From CALJTV01 sp034435835 (lineage in GTDB: Bacteria; Chloroflexota; Dehalococcoidia; GIF9; UBA5629): DNA of 64,000 nucleotides. The notes beneath the pieces were generated by a model. That model did no database searches, was not told the origin of the DNA, and worked only from the letters and a program-made list of their open reading frames with translations. Location of the stretch: the NCBI GenBank assembly GCA_034435835.1, contig DAOTWF010000002.1:1-64000 (forward strand), in the 5' to 3' direction. Both the position numbers and the translations under genes were made by a program. Below are positions 24,777 to 32,728 of the stretch, one piece after another (positions within the stretch are counted from its first letter, which is position 1; each line of letters starts with the position of its first letter).

Positions 24777-25877
24777 TTGGAAATTGGCATCATTGGTCTG
24801 CCCAAAAGCGGTAAGACAACTATATTCAATGCTCTAACAGGACGGAGCATCACCACTGAACCCTCTTCATCGACCAAACTAACCCCCAACGTTGGTACAA
24901 CTAAAGTACCTGAACCGAGGCTCGAGGTTCTGGAGAAAATCCTCCGTCCAAAGAAGGTCACCTTTGCCGAAATACGATATGTCGACATCGCAGGCCTCAC
25001 AAAAGGCTTCGGCAAAATCGGAGGCATCGAAGGGCAGATGCTAAACTATTTAAGTAAGGCCGATGCGCTGCTTCACGTGGTAAGGGCATTTAAAGACGAG
25101 CGCGTTCCGCATGTGGACGGAAGCGTCGACCCAGAACGGGACATAGAAACAATGAATCTTGAACTCATTTTCTCCGATCTATTAATAATCGAACGAAGGT
25201 CACAGCGCATCAAGGAGATTTTAAAAGGTGCAAAACCGCAGGAGCATGATTTGATTGCTAGGGAGCAAGCACTTTTACAGAAGGTCAAAGAAGGACTGGA
25301 AAAAGATAAACCGATCTGGGAACAGGAGTTGGCCCGAGAAGAAATGCGCAACCTCGCCAACTTTCAGTTCTTGACCGCCAAGCCTGTGCTCGTTGTGGTC
25401 AACATTGACGAAAGTCAAATAGCGCAGTGCTCTACCATGGAAGCTGAGCTCCGCCAGCGCTATTCAAAGACGCATTTCCGGATTCTAGTAATCTGCGGTA
25501 AACTCGAAATGGAACTAGGACAGTTAAGCAAAGGCGAAGCCAGAGAATTCCGTACTGCCATGGGTTTAAACGAGCCAGCGCTTGACCGCATCGTTAGGGC
25601 TTCATACGAGTTATTAGGGCTGATCTCTTTCTTCACTATCGTCTCAGATGACCTGAGGGCTTGGACAATTCCTGGAGGTACCACAGCCCTGAAAGCCGCC
25701 GGCAAGATACATTCAGATATAGAAAAGGGGTTTATCAAGGCAGAAGTATTGAGCTTCACAGATCTGCAAAGATGTGGTAGCCTTGCCGAAGCCCGCAGAC
25801 AAGGCCACATCAGAATGGAAGGCAAGAACTACATAGTCGAGGACGGCGACATCATCACATTCCTGTTCAATGTTTGA
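24777..25877 (+). CDS. ychF: YchF-type P-loop ATPase/GTPase
   Basis: This 366-residue Obg-family protein hydrolyses ATP and associates with ribosomes. The P loop is GLPKSGKTTIFNALTG, the Walker B region is YVDIAGLTKGFGKIGG, and the C-terminal TGS domain contains FFTIVSDDLRAWTIPGG and ENKNYIVEDGD-like blocks. The family begins right at the P-loop strand, so TTG 24777 (LEIGIIGLP, GGGGG seven bases upstream) is chosen; the upstream in-frame ATG would add 34 unrelated residues. The usual NVGKS is KSGKT here. Confidence 0.9.
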   Translation: MEIGIIGLPKSGKTTIFNALTGRSITTEPSSSTKLTPNVGTTKVPEPRLEVLEKILRPKKVTFAEIRYVDIAGLTKGFGKIGGIEGQMLNYLSKADALLHVVRAFKDERVPHVDGSVDPERDIETMNLELIFSDLLIIERRSQRIKEILKGAKPQEHDLIAREQALLQKVKEGLEKDKPIWEQELAREEMRNLANFQFLTAKPVLVVVNIDESQIAQCSTMEAELRQRYSKTHFRILVICGKLEMELGQLSKGEAREFRTAMGLNEPALDRIVRASYELLGLISFFTIVSDDLRAWTIPGGTTALKAAGKIHSDIEKGFIKAEVLSFTDLQRCGSLAEARRQGHIRMEGKNYIVEDGDIITFLFNV

Positions 25878-25935
25878 GCACACGATGGCGAGCTGCACCG
25901 CTGGACTTTGATCCATCAGAAGGGATCTGCTGAAA

Positions 25936-25976
25936 CAAAGAGCCAACGAACCAATCAGCTCCAGGGGGGCTCTTTG
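25936..25976 (-). terminator. inverted repeat at the malic enzyme 3' end
   Basis: CAAAGAGCC and GGCTCTTTG form a 9-bp inverted repeat with a 23-nt loop, overlapping the last codons of the malic enzyme gene. The minus-strand tail TTTGTTTC is only mildly U-rich, so termination is uncertain. Confidence 0.35.
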
Positions 25977-27337
25977 ATGTTGGTATTTTCAAAATAGTCA
26001 TTGTCTAACTCTCTTTGGGCTACACCTGTTTCCACAGCAGCTTTAGCAACACCGTGGGTTACAGCCAGATGCACCTTAGGCTCTAACGGACTCGGCACCA
26101 GCTCACCCTCGTTTGCAGAACTGGCGATAGCAATAGCAGCCGCTTTATACATTTCAAAGTTAATCCGCCTAGCTTTGGCATCCAGTGCCCCGCGCCATAT
26201 GCCAGGATAGGCAAGAAGATTGTTTATCGTCTTTCCGTCAGCGGCCAGAGCAGCACCAGCAGCAAGGGCAAGCTGTGGCTCAAGTTCCGGAACAGGGTTT
26301 GAGAGTGCGAAAATGATCTGCCCTTTCCTGACCATATTTGGTTCAATCAGCCCGGGAACAGTCGAAGTGGCGACAACAATGTCAGCTTTTTCCATAATTT
26401 CTTTCAATGTGGAAGGGATACCTCCCTGTTCAGCGTAGCGCTTGATCGTCGCCTCAGTTCTTGCCGTACCCAACGGCGGATTGCCCGTATACTGCAGTAG
26501 GAAACGCCCGATACACATGCCCGCCGCTCCCAGACCTATAAGACCCACCTTTGCTTTTTCCAAGGAGATACCAGTAATCCTGCAAGCATTGATCAGAGCT
26601 GCCAATACAACAACACCGGTGCCCTGCTGGTCATCATGCATGATCGGGATATCAAGCACTTGCTCTAGCCTCTCCTGGATAACGAAACAACGCGGCGAGG
26701 CTATGTCTTCAAGATGTATGCCACTGAACGTGATAGCAATGTGCTTGACCGTGTCAACAATCTCGTCAGGATCAGTTGTGTCGAGCAAAATGGGCACCAT
26801 GCTTACGCCAGTCAGATGATAGATCAACGCCGCCTTCCCCTCCATAACAGGCATTCCAGCAAGAGGACCAATATCCCCTAACCCTAAAACAGCGGTCCCG
26901 TCGGTAACAAGGGCGATAGAATACGGAATACTGGTATACTTGTCTTTCCAAGCCAGATTTTCCTTAATGAGGTTACAAACCTCAGCCACCCCTGGTGTGT
27001 AGACCTTTCGCAAGTCATCCAGCGATTTAATAGAAACACTATTGACCATCCGGACCTTTCCGCCCTCGTGAAAATCAAGGATGTTATCCCGGACCTCCAA
27101 TATTGTCACTTCTTTAAGTTTCGATATCTCGTTCAGCAGATCAGAAAGTAGCTCCTTGTTACTTACAAACACCTCGATATCCCGAACCGTGTAATGGTGC
27201 CCCAGATGCACTGTGGTTATATTACCAATGTTCCCACCAACCTTAGCAATCGCCGATGTAAGTTTGCTTAAAGTTCCCGGTACATTAAGGTTTTTACATC
27301 GTAACGTCCTGGAAATTTCGTAGCTGTCACCTGCCAT
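25955..27337 (-). CDS. NAD(P)-dependent malic enzyme with N-terminal ACT domain
   Basis: This 460-residue enzyme decarboxylates malate to pyruvate. Residues about 8-85 form an ACT domain (LNVPGTLSKLTSAIAKVGGN), which suggests allosteric control by an amino acid or similar ligand. The malic core follows with VYTPGVAEVC, DDQQGTGVVVLAALINACRI and the Rossmann motif GLIGLGAAGMCIG. ACT-malic fusions are known in anaerobes. The ligand is unknown. Confidence 0.93.
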   Translation of the reverse strand: MAGDSYEISRTLRCKNLNVPGTLSKLTSAIAKVGGNIGNITTVHLGHHYTVRDIEVFVSNKELLSDLLNEISKLKEVTILEVRDNILDFHEGGKVRMVNSVSIKSLDDLRKVYTPGVAEVCNLIKENLAWKDKYTSIPYSIALVTDGTAVLGLGDIGPLAGMPVMEGKAALIYHLTGVSMVPILLDTTDPDEIVDTVKHIAITFSGIHLEDIASPRCFVIQERLEQVLDIPIMHDDQQGTGVVVLAALINACRITGISLEKAKVGLIGLGAAGMCIGRFLLQYTGNPPLGTARTEATIKRYAEQGGIPSTLKEIMEKADIVVATSTVPGLIEPNMVRKGQIIFALSNPVPELEPQLALAAGAALAADGKTINNLLAYPGIWRGALDAKARRINFEMYKAAAIAIASSANEGELVPSPLEPKVHLAVTHGVAKAAVETGVAQRELDNDYFENTNIKEPPWS

Positions 27338-27661
27338 GTCCTGTTGCCTCTTGAGACTTTAATTTAGCAACAAAATCTGTCATTCGGTTTGAGTATGCGT
27401 CTCACCGTCTTATTAACCCAAGTGCTCCGTAAACTTTGCCACCTACATTATACTATACTACAACGGTGTGGAATAGAGACTGCCACCTCTGACCGAACGC
27501 CAACTTTTTATAGTACAGTCCCCAAATACGATTCCATCCACGCCTGAAAAGCTGTAGCTTGCAACCCTGTTCGAAGGAAAGTTCTGCACGCTTGCGCCCA
27601 TAATTTTAGCCATGCTATAGTGCGGGTAAATTCGTATACCAGAAAAATCAAGCATATAAAG
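27338..27661. other. intergenic region between malic enzyme and queH
   Basis: This stretch holds divergent promoter-like sequences: a minus-strand TATAAT at 27447-27452 with a poor -35, and the queH promoter at 27592-27621. No gene or stable hairpin is seen in the rest. Confidence 0.45.
27592..27621 (+). promoter_or_regulatory. promoter of queH
   Basis: TTGCGC, 18-bp spacer and TATAGT preceded by TGC (extended -10) predict a start near 27628, about 34 bases before the ATG. Confidence 0.5.
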
Positions 27662-28189
27662 ATGAAAGTCGTAGTGCACATATGCTGCGGAGTGTGCGCC
27701 GCTGGTGCAGTCACCGCATTACTAAACGAAGGATATGAGGTCAGCGGACTTTTCTTCAACCCCAATATTTATCCCGAGGCCGAATTCCATAAACGGCTCC
27801 AAGCTGCACGCTGCATCGCCAAACTTCTGCAATTCCACCTAGATGTAGTACCTTATTCACCCGACGAATGGTTCCAGCAAGCTGGCTTTTTCAAGGATGA
27901 TCCAGAAGGGGGGAGACGATGCGAGGTCTGCTATCGCCTACGGCTGGAAAGAACGTATCATCATATGCTGGATTGCGGCGCAGATTTCTTCACCACGACC
28001 TTGACTGTGAGTCCACTTAAGAAGGCGTCCGTAGTAAACAAAATAGGGATGGACATCAACGCTGACAGGTTCCTTGTCCGCGATTTCAAGAAGCGTGAAG
28101 GGTTCAAACAAGCCACACAAATAGCCGAAGAGCAAGAAATTTACCGACAGAACTATTGTGGCTGTATCTACAGCATGAGAAGGAAATGA
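27662..28189 (+). CDS. queH: epoxyqueuosine reductase QueH
   Basis: This 175-residue enzyme performs the last step of queuosine tRNA modification, reducing epoxyqueuosine to queuosine. The cysteine pattern of the family is present: HICCGVC near the N-terminus, RRCEVCYRLRLE in the middle and NYCGCIYS at the end, ligands for a 4Fe-4S cluster and iron. QueH replaces cobalamin-dependent QueG in many anaerobes. ATG 27662 is chosen because the conserved strand VVVHICC begins there. Confidence 0.93.
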   Translation: MKVVVHICCGVCAAGAVTALLNEGYEVSGLFFNPNIYPEAEFHKRLQAARCIAKLLQFHLDVVPYSPDEWFQQAGFFKDDPEGGRRCEVCYRLRLERTYHHMLDCGADFFTTTLTVSPLKKASVVNKIGMDINADRFLVRDFKKREGFKQATQIAEEQEIYRQNYCGCIYSMRRK

Positions 28190-28235
28190 ACGCTAGCCCC
28201 ATCCTTTCAAGCAATGCTCATGAGCTCGCCACTAA

Positions 28236-28445
28236 TCATCGGCTGGCTCGCCTGCCATACGTGGCAATAAACCTATCGATAGAACGGTCATATGTCCGTT
28301 CAACCTCAGGGGAGAAATAACATGCTGGCAATTCTCCGGCCTTGCGATGATATTTCAAACATTCACAGCAAATACCCTTTCTAGGACAAGGCTCGTAGGT
28401 ACAACCACATTGCAACCTATTGCTCTCCATGCTGCATTCTTTCAT
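28236..28445 (-). CDS. small cysteine-rich protein (DUF6485-like)
   Basis: This 69-residue protein has nine cysteines, with CGCTYEPCPRKGICCECLKYH as the core, suggesting a zinc or Fe-S site. It resembles DUF6485-type proteins of anaerobic bacteria. The function is unknown. AGAGGTG lies four bases before the ATG, supporting the full-length start. Confidence 0.7.
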   Translation of the reverse strand: MKECSMESNRLQCGCTYEPCPRKGICCECLKYHRKAGELPACYFSPEVERTYDRSIDRFIATYGRRASR

Positions 28446-28688
28446 CTCTCACCTCTGCGAAAAGAATTACATCCGTCGCGTTTATCTCTTTTGAATAGAC
28501 AGCCTGACCAGAAAAAAGTCAGCCGAATATCCTTTATCTGGGGCAACTGCTGTTACACCATCCTCATTGTAGCCCGCTATACCTCTGTCTTCAACCTACC
28601 ATCTGGCAAAACTTTTTAGAAAAATTTAATCTTGTTAATCAACAGCGAAGTTTGTTAAGCTCTCAATAACCAAAACGCGGAGGCACAA

Positions 28689-29693
28689 ATGAAGCTGGTA
28701 ACATTTGAGATCGCCACAATATTGGGCCGGGTGCAACGAATCGGTGCTATTAAAGGTGAACGAACAGTAATAGACCTCAACCTTGCCTATACTTGTTATC
28801 TCGCCACTAAAAGCGACGCAAAACGCGCCCGAGAAATAGCCTCTTTCGTATTGCCACCGGATATGATCGCTTTTTTTAACAGTGGCAAGGAAGGAAGGGA
28901 GGCAGCCGAGCTGGCAGTCGACTTTGTCTCCCGCCAATTGGCAAGAGGTAGTGCTTCAGGACCACATGGCGAAAGGCTAGCCTTCACCATGGACGAGGTC
29001 AAGCTGAAGGCACCAGTACCACGACCCAACTCAATCCGCGACTACCTTGCCTTCGAAGGACATGCTAGCTTCTCAGGACAGAGGGAACTCGCTGAAGCAT
29101 GGTATCAAATGCCGGTCTGCTATAAAGGAAACCCTGATTCAGTTATCGGTCCGGAGGATGTTATCCCCTGGCCCAGCTACTCAGACCTTTTGGACTACGA
29201 GCTGGAATACGGTATTTATATCGGGAAAAAAGGAAAAAACATCCCTCGAGAGCAAGCTGTAGAGTACATTGCCGGATATACTATTTTCAACGATGTGAGC
29301 GCTCGAGACATCCAAGCACTGGAGATGACAGCCCGCCTCGGGCCGACAAAGGGCAAGGACTTTTGCAGCGTTATGGGACCATGTCTGGTAACACCAGATG
29401 AGATAGACCCTTCTAACCTGAGAATGATAGCACGGGTCAATGGCGAGGTATGGTCGGAGGGTAACAGCAGTACCAGTTACTGGACCTGGGCACATATCAT
29501 CGAGTTCGCATCCTGGGAGGAGACCTTACAGCCAGGCGATTTCTTAGGCTCAGGGACTGTGGAAAAGGGCTGCGGCGCTGAGCTAAACCGTTGGCTACAG
29601 CCCGGGGATGTCATTGAACTGGAAATAGAGGGCATAGGTATTCTGAGAAACCGCGTTGGCGAGAGGCCACCAAAACGAAGGTTTACCCGCTAG
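28689..29693 (+). CDS. fumarylacetoacetate hydrolase-family protein, long form
   Basis: This 334-residue protein has the FAH fold with metal-ligand blocks YELEYGIYIGKKGKN and IFNDVSARDIQ. Further blocks are KGKDFCSVMGPCLVT and DFLGSGTVEKGCG. FAH proteins cleave or decarboxylate oxo-acids of aromatic or sugar-acid breakdown; the substrate cannot be deduced. The RBS GCGGAGG lies five bases before the ATG. Confidence 0.88.
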   Translation: MKLVTFEIATILGRVQRIGAIKGERTVIDLNLAYTCYLATKSDAKRAREIASFVLPPDMIAFFNSGKEGREAAELAVDFVSRQLARGSASGPHGERLAFTMDEVKLKAPVPRPNSIRDYLAFEGHASFSGQRELAEAWYQMPVCYKGNPDSVIGPEDVIPWPSYSDLLDYELEYGIYIGKKGKNIPREQAVEYIAGYTIFNDVSARDIQALEMTARLGPTKGKDFCSVMGPCLVTPDEIDPSNLRMIARVNGEVWSEGNSSTSYWTWAHIIEFASWEETLQPGDFLGSGTVEKGCGAELNRWLQPGDVIELEIEGIGILRNRVGERPPKRRFTR

Positions 29694-29731
29694 GCCACTG
29701 TTTTCCTGACATTTAGCTATCTTGCACCTTC

Positions 29732-30604
29732 TTAGGACATCCGCTTCTCAGCAAATAAAGTATAGAAACCTTTGCCCACCTTCCGCCCGAGGTAACTTAT
29801 CTCTACCATCCTCTTGAGCAGTCTCGCAGGCTTATATCGCTCCCATCCAGTCTGCTGATATATGCCCTCTAGAAGATCAACAGCCACATCTACACCCACC
29901 AAGTCGCATAGTTCAAAGGGACCCATGGGCCAATTGAAAGAGAGCCTGACAATCCTGTCAATGTCCTCCATACTGGCTAAATTTTCCTCCAAAAGTTTAG
30001 CTGCTTCGTTCATGACTAGAGGTATAATCCTGTTGGTAACAAACCCGGGTGAGTCTTTCACCACCACGGCTTCCTTGCCGATAGATTTAGCGAAATCCAA
30101 ACTTGCTCTAACCGTCTCCTCCGAGGTCAAAAGTGATCTGACCACTTCCAACCCCCTCATCAAAGGCACGGGACTGAAAAAATGCATGCCGATCACTCTA
30201 TCAGGGCGCTTGGTTGCTGAAGCAAGCAAGGCTATCGGAATACCTGAAGTGTTGGACGCCAGGATCGAATGCTGCGGGCAAAGCTCGTCAAGGTGCTGAA
30301 ACAGAGGCATCTTGACCTCAGCCCTCTCGAACACTGCCTCAATGACATAGTCCGCATCCACAGCCGCAGCCCTGAGGTCCGTCGCTGTCTGGATATTCTT
30401 CAAGGCTGCCTCCATATTTTCCCGACTTATCCTGTTTCGCGCTACAAACTTATCCAAGCTATCTTGTATTGCGGATAGTCCCCTATCGAGGAACTCCTGC
30501 CTCACATCGACCATCACCACCCTATAACCAGCCTGCGCCACCACTTGAGTAATCCCGCTCCCCATTGTACCTGCACCTACAACACAGACCTTCCTGATAT
30601 CCAT
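29732..30604 (-). CDS. 3-hydroxyacyl-CoA (3-hydroxybutyryl-CoA) dehydrogenase
   Basis: This 290-residue NAD(P)-dependent enzyme interconverts 3-hydroxyacyl-CoA and 3-oxoacyl-CoA. The Rossmann motif VVGAGTMGSGITQVV is at the N-terminus. The catalytic region has NTSGIPI, GMHFFSPVPLM (His), and PGFVTNRIIPLVMNEA; the C-terminal domain has GPFELCDLVGVDV. ATG 30604 is chosen because AAGGAGG lies eight bases upstream. It is monocistronic here. Confidence 0.93.
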   Translation of the reverse strand: MDIRKVCVVGAGTMGSGITQVVAQAGYRVVMVDVRQEFLDRGLSAIQDSLDKFVARNRISRENMEAALKNIQTATDLRAAAVDADYVIEAVFERAEVKMPLFQHLDELCPQHSILASNTSGIPIALLASATKRPDRVIGMHFFSPVPLMRGLEVVRSLLTSEETVRASLDFAKSIGKEAVVVKDSPGFVTNRIIPLVMNEAAKLLEENLASMEDIDRIVRLSFNWPMGPFELCDLVGVDVAVDLLEGIYQQTGWERYKPARLLKRMVEISYLGRKVGKGFYTLFAEKRMS

Positions 30605-30698
30605 GCTGCGAACCTCCTTTTTGCCAATTTTAACCAAATTTTAGCTACGCTTAAAGTCATGCTGTCGTCCGTAGCTTAAGACACTGACTGACTAACTT

Positions 30699-30734
30699 CG
30701 AAAATAACTCTTTTTCCACTGCGAAAATAACTCT
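30699..30734 (+). repeat. tandem direct repeats, possible operator
   Basis: CGAAAATAACTCT occurs twice (30699-30711 and 30722-30734), 23 bp apart, upstream of the promoter of the HesB-like gene. A spacing close to two helical turns would suit a dimeric or cooperatively bound regulator. Confidence 0.45.
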
Positions 30735-30751
30735 AAAGGAGTATGTAACTT

Positions 30752-30780
30752 TTGTTGAGCTAGAGTTAGAATGCTACTGT
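30752..30780 (+). promoter_or_regulatory. promoter of the HesB-like gene
   Basis: TTGTTG, 17-bp spacer and TACTGT preceded by TGC (extended -10) lie 46 bp before the ATG at 30827. Confidence 0.45.
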
Positions 30781-30826
30781 AGGGAACCGAAGTCCAGCCC
30801 TGATAATTAAACAAGGAGGAAACGAA

Positions 30827-31108
30827 ATGCTTGCAGTAACGAACGGAGCAAAGCAACTTTTACTCGAAGCGCTGCTGGCAAATACAGACGATCCAGAAGT
30901 TGGATTAAGATTAGCGCTGGGTCCGGGTGGTCAGCTCGCTCTAGTCCTAGATAAAGAGGCTGAGGGTGACCAAGTGGTGGAGCACAAAGGCTCTAAGGTT
31001 TTATTGGTCGGCGCAGAACTAGCTTTCGTCGTAGACGGCGTCACTATTGATGTTAGAGATACCGAAGACGGTCCCAGATTGATAGTGCTAAGACCTGAAA
31101 CAGAATAG
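30827..31108 (+). CDS. HesB/IscA-like protein lacking all cysteines
   Basis: This 93-residue protein resembles the A-type Fe-S carrier fold: VTNGAKQLLLEALL, then GLRLALGPGGQLALVLD and a later VVDGVTIDVRDTEDGPRL. True IscA/ErpA/HesB proteins use one Cys in the middle and a C-terminal CGCG-type pair. This protein has no cysteine, so it cannot bind a cluster in the usual way. It may be a regulatory or structural relative. AAGGAGG lies seven bases before the ATG. Confidence 0.7.
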   Translation: MLAVTNGAKQLLLEALLANTDDPEVGLRLALGPGGQLALVLDKEAEGDQVVEHKGSKVLLVGAELAFVVDGVTIDVRDTEDGPRLIVLRPETE

Positions 31109-31160
31109 AGCAAAAGACCTCCGTCTCGCTGAAAACCTTGACTCACCGGATAGCAGGGAA

Positions 31161-31643
31161 TCAATCCAAGTAGGTTATCCTAGACAAAGGTCTCTTTTTG
31201 ACCTCGAACTCTACATTGGCATCACTGAACAACTTTAAGAAGGCATCGTCAGCATATTTTCCAAAAGTGACAAAACGTTTGATGCGAGCATTGACAAGCA
31301 TCTTGGCACAAAGCACACACGGACTGTGAGTGCAATAAACCGTTGCCCCTTCAAGGCTAACACCGTGCAGTGAGGCTTGAATAATTACATTTTGCTCTGC
31401 ATGAATTCCACGGCACACCTCGTGTCTGGTTCCTGAAGGAATGTTCAACTCATCCCGAAGGCAACCGAGCTCCAGACAATCCTTAAGCCCTGCAGGGGCA
31501 CCGTTGTAACCGGTGGCGAGTATGTGTTTATCCTTCACTGCCACAGCTCCAACATGATGGCGACGACAAGTAGAACGCTCAGCCACAACTAAAGCTATTT
31601 TCAGAAAGTATTCATCAACCACAGGGCGAGCTAACTTTTTCAC
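31161..31643 (-). CDS. deoxycytidylate deaminase-like enzyme (ComEB type)
   Basis: This 160-residue zinc hydrolase likely deaminates dCMP to dUMP for dTMP synthesis. The zinc motifs are HAEQN (His plus catalytic Glu) and SPCVLCAKML. The N-terminal block is STCRRHHVGAVAVKD. Its GTG start overlaps the upstream kinase stop by four bases. Confidence 0.9.
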   Translation of the reverse strand: MKKLARPVVDEYFLKIALVVAERSTCRRHHVGAVAVKDKHILATGYNGAPAGLKDCLELGCLRDELNIPSGTRHEVCRGIHAEQNVIIQASLHGVSLEGATVYCTHSPCVLCAKMLVNARIKRFVTFGKYADDAFLKLFSDANVEFEVKKRPLSRITYLD

Positions 31644-32185
31644 CCCAAAATCCTGATGATTTTTTTTACCTCAGTTGCCAAGTTCCCGAGCGTTGACTCA
31701 TTGATAATAGTAAAGTCAGCCATGGCAATGGGCCCACCCTTGTTGGTGTTTTCCAGCTCAGTAACATCTCTTTCAGCTGCCGTCTCCTTTGTAAGAGGAC
31801 GAACCGACCTGCGACTCAGTCTTTCATACCTTGTCTTCGGCGATGACCATACAGCCACAACAAAGAGATTGTCCCCGTAGTGCTTTTTTAACAACACGTA
31901 CTCTTCCCAGGAATAAAGGCCATCGATAACCACATTGGAACTTTCAAGTAGAGCGTCAATCCGAGCCAAATTCAGTTTGGCATAAGCCGCCATGCCATGC
32001 TCTTTCCGTAGCTGCTCCCTAACAAAACGCTCATTTTCTTCAGTCAGCTCCAGACCACGCTTCCTGATCTCCTCATCAGTAATGTCGCCAAACCTGATCC
32101 GTTTAAAACCTTCTCGTTCGAATAAGCGTGCTACTTCTGACTTACCTGTGCCAGCCATACCCACTATTGCCACCAGTTTTTTCAT
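31640..32185 (-). CDS. P-loop nucleotide kinase (UPF0200/dephospho-CoA kinase-like)
   Basis: This 181-residue protein has the P loop GMAGTGKSEVA and a mid-sequence VVIDGLYSWEEY. An Arg-rich lid (RYERLSRRSVRP) and INE near the end complete the fold of small nucleoside/CoA kinases. It most resembles the UPF0200 group known mainly from archaea. Coupling to dCMP deaminase suggests a nucleotide substrate. ATG 32185 is chosen because the P-loop strand begins there; upstream in-frame residues look non-coding. Confidence 0.72.
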   Translation of the reverse strand: MKKLVAIVGMAGTGKSEVARLFEREGFKRIRFGDITDEEIRKRGLELTEENERFVREQLRKEHGMAAYAKLNLARIDALLESSNVVIDGLYSWEEYVLLKKHYGDNLFVVAVWSSPKTRYERLSRRSVRPLTKETAAERDVTELENTNKGGPIAMADFTIINESTLGNLATEVKKIIRILG

Positions 32186-32258
32186 GACCGGAGCCAGACA
32201 AACAAAGTACTGAACATTATAGGTAAAAACCACATGCCAGTAAAATCGTAACTAAGTT

Positions 32259-32288
32259 TTGAGACCTCCTCTGTCACGATGCTATAAT
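32259..32288 (+). promoter_or_regulatory. promoter of the lipoprotein-pcrA operon
   Basis: TTGAGA, 18-bp spacer and a consensus TATAAT with TGC in front. It lies about 84 bp before the lipoprotein ATG. Confidence 0.6.
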
Positions 32289-32371
32289 CTGCTCAGGTAC
32301 ATCCTTTGACATCTGCGGTCGAACTGACCTTTCAAGTTAAGGAAAGCAACAAAAGCCGAGGAGGATAAGAA

Positions 32372-32722
32372 ATGACAAGGAAGGAAAAGATCAGGCGAGT
32401 TTACATGTTCATACTTTCCACTGCAGCACTGCTCTTTTTTTGCAGCTGTGAAGCCGCCGGCATTGGGACTACGGTAAGGCTAGAAGGCGTATCTATGTAC
32501 TTAGACGGCAAATTGATTTCAGGACTACCGTCTCAAAAGGCTGATATAGTGTTCAAAGTCCCCTTAAGCGAAGTAAGTATAAGCTCCACGAGTTCAGAGA
32601 CAACAATAAAGCTCAAACCCGGTGACGCCATCATTATAGTAAAACCCGATGGAGTGTCAATAAATGGCATTGACCCGCAGAAAGTAAAAATTGAATGGCA
32701 CAAAACTGATCAGAGCAAGTAA
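32372..32722 (+). CDS. small lipoprotein of unknown function
   Basis: This 116-residue protein has a basic N-terminus, a hydrophobic stretch and a lipobox-like FCSC. The mature part is a small beta-rich domain (VRLEGVSMYLDGKL, IKLKPGDAIIIVKPDG). GAGGAGG lies seven bases before the ATG. It is six bases upstream of pcrA, so it is co-transcribed with a DNA helicase, an odd pairing. No family is recognised. Confidence 0.72.
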   Translation: MTRKEKIRRVYMFILSTAALLFFCSCEAAGIGTTVRLEGVSMYLDGKLISGLPSQKADIVFKVPLSEVSISSTSSETTIKLKPGDAIIIVKPDGVSINGIDPQKVKIEWHKTDQSK

Positions 32723-32728
32723 ATACTT

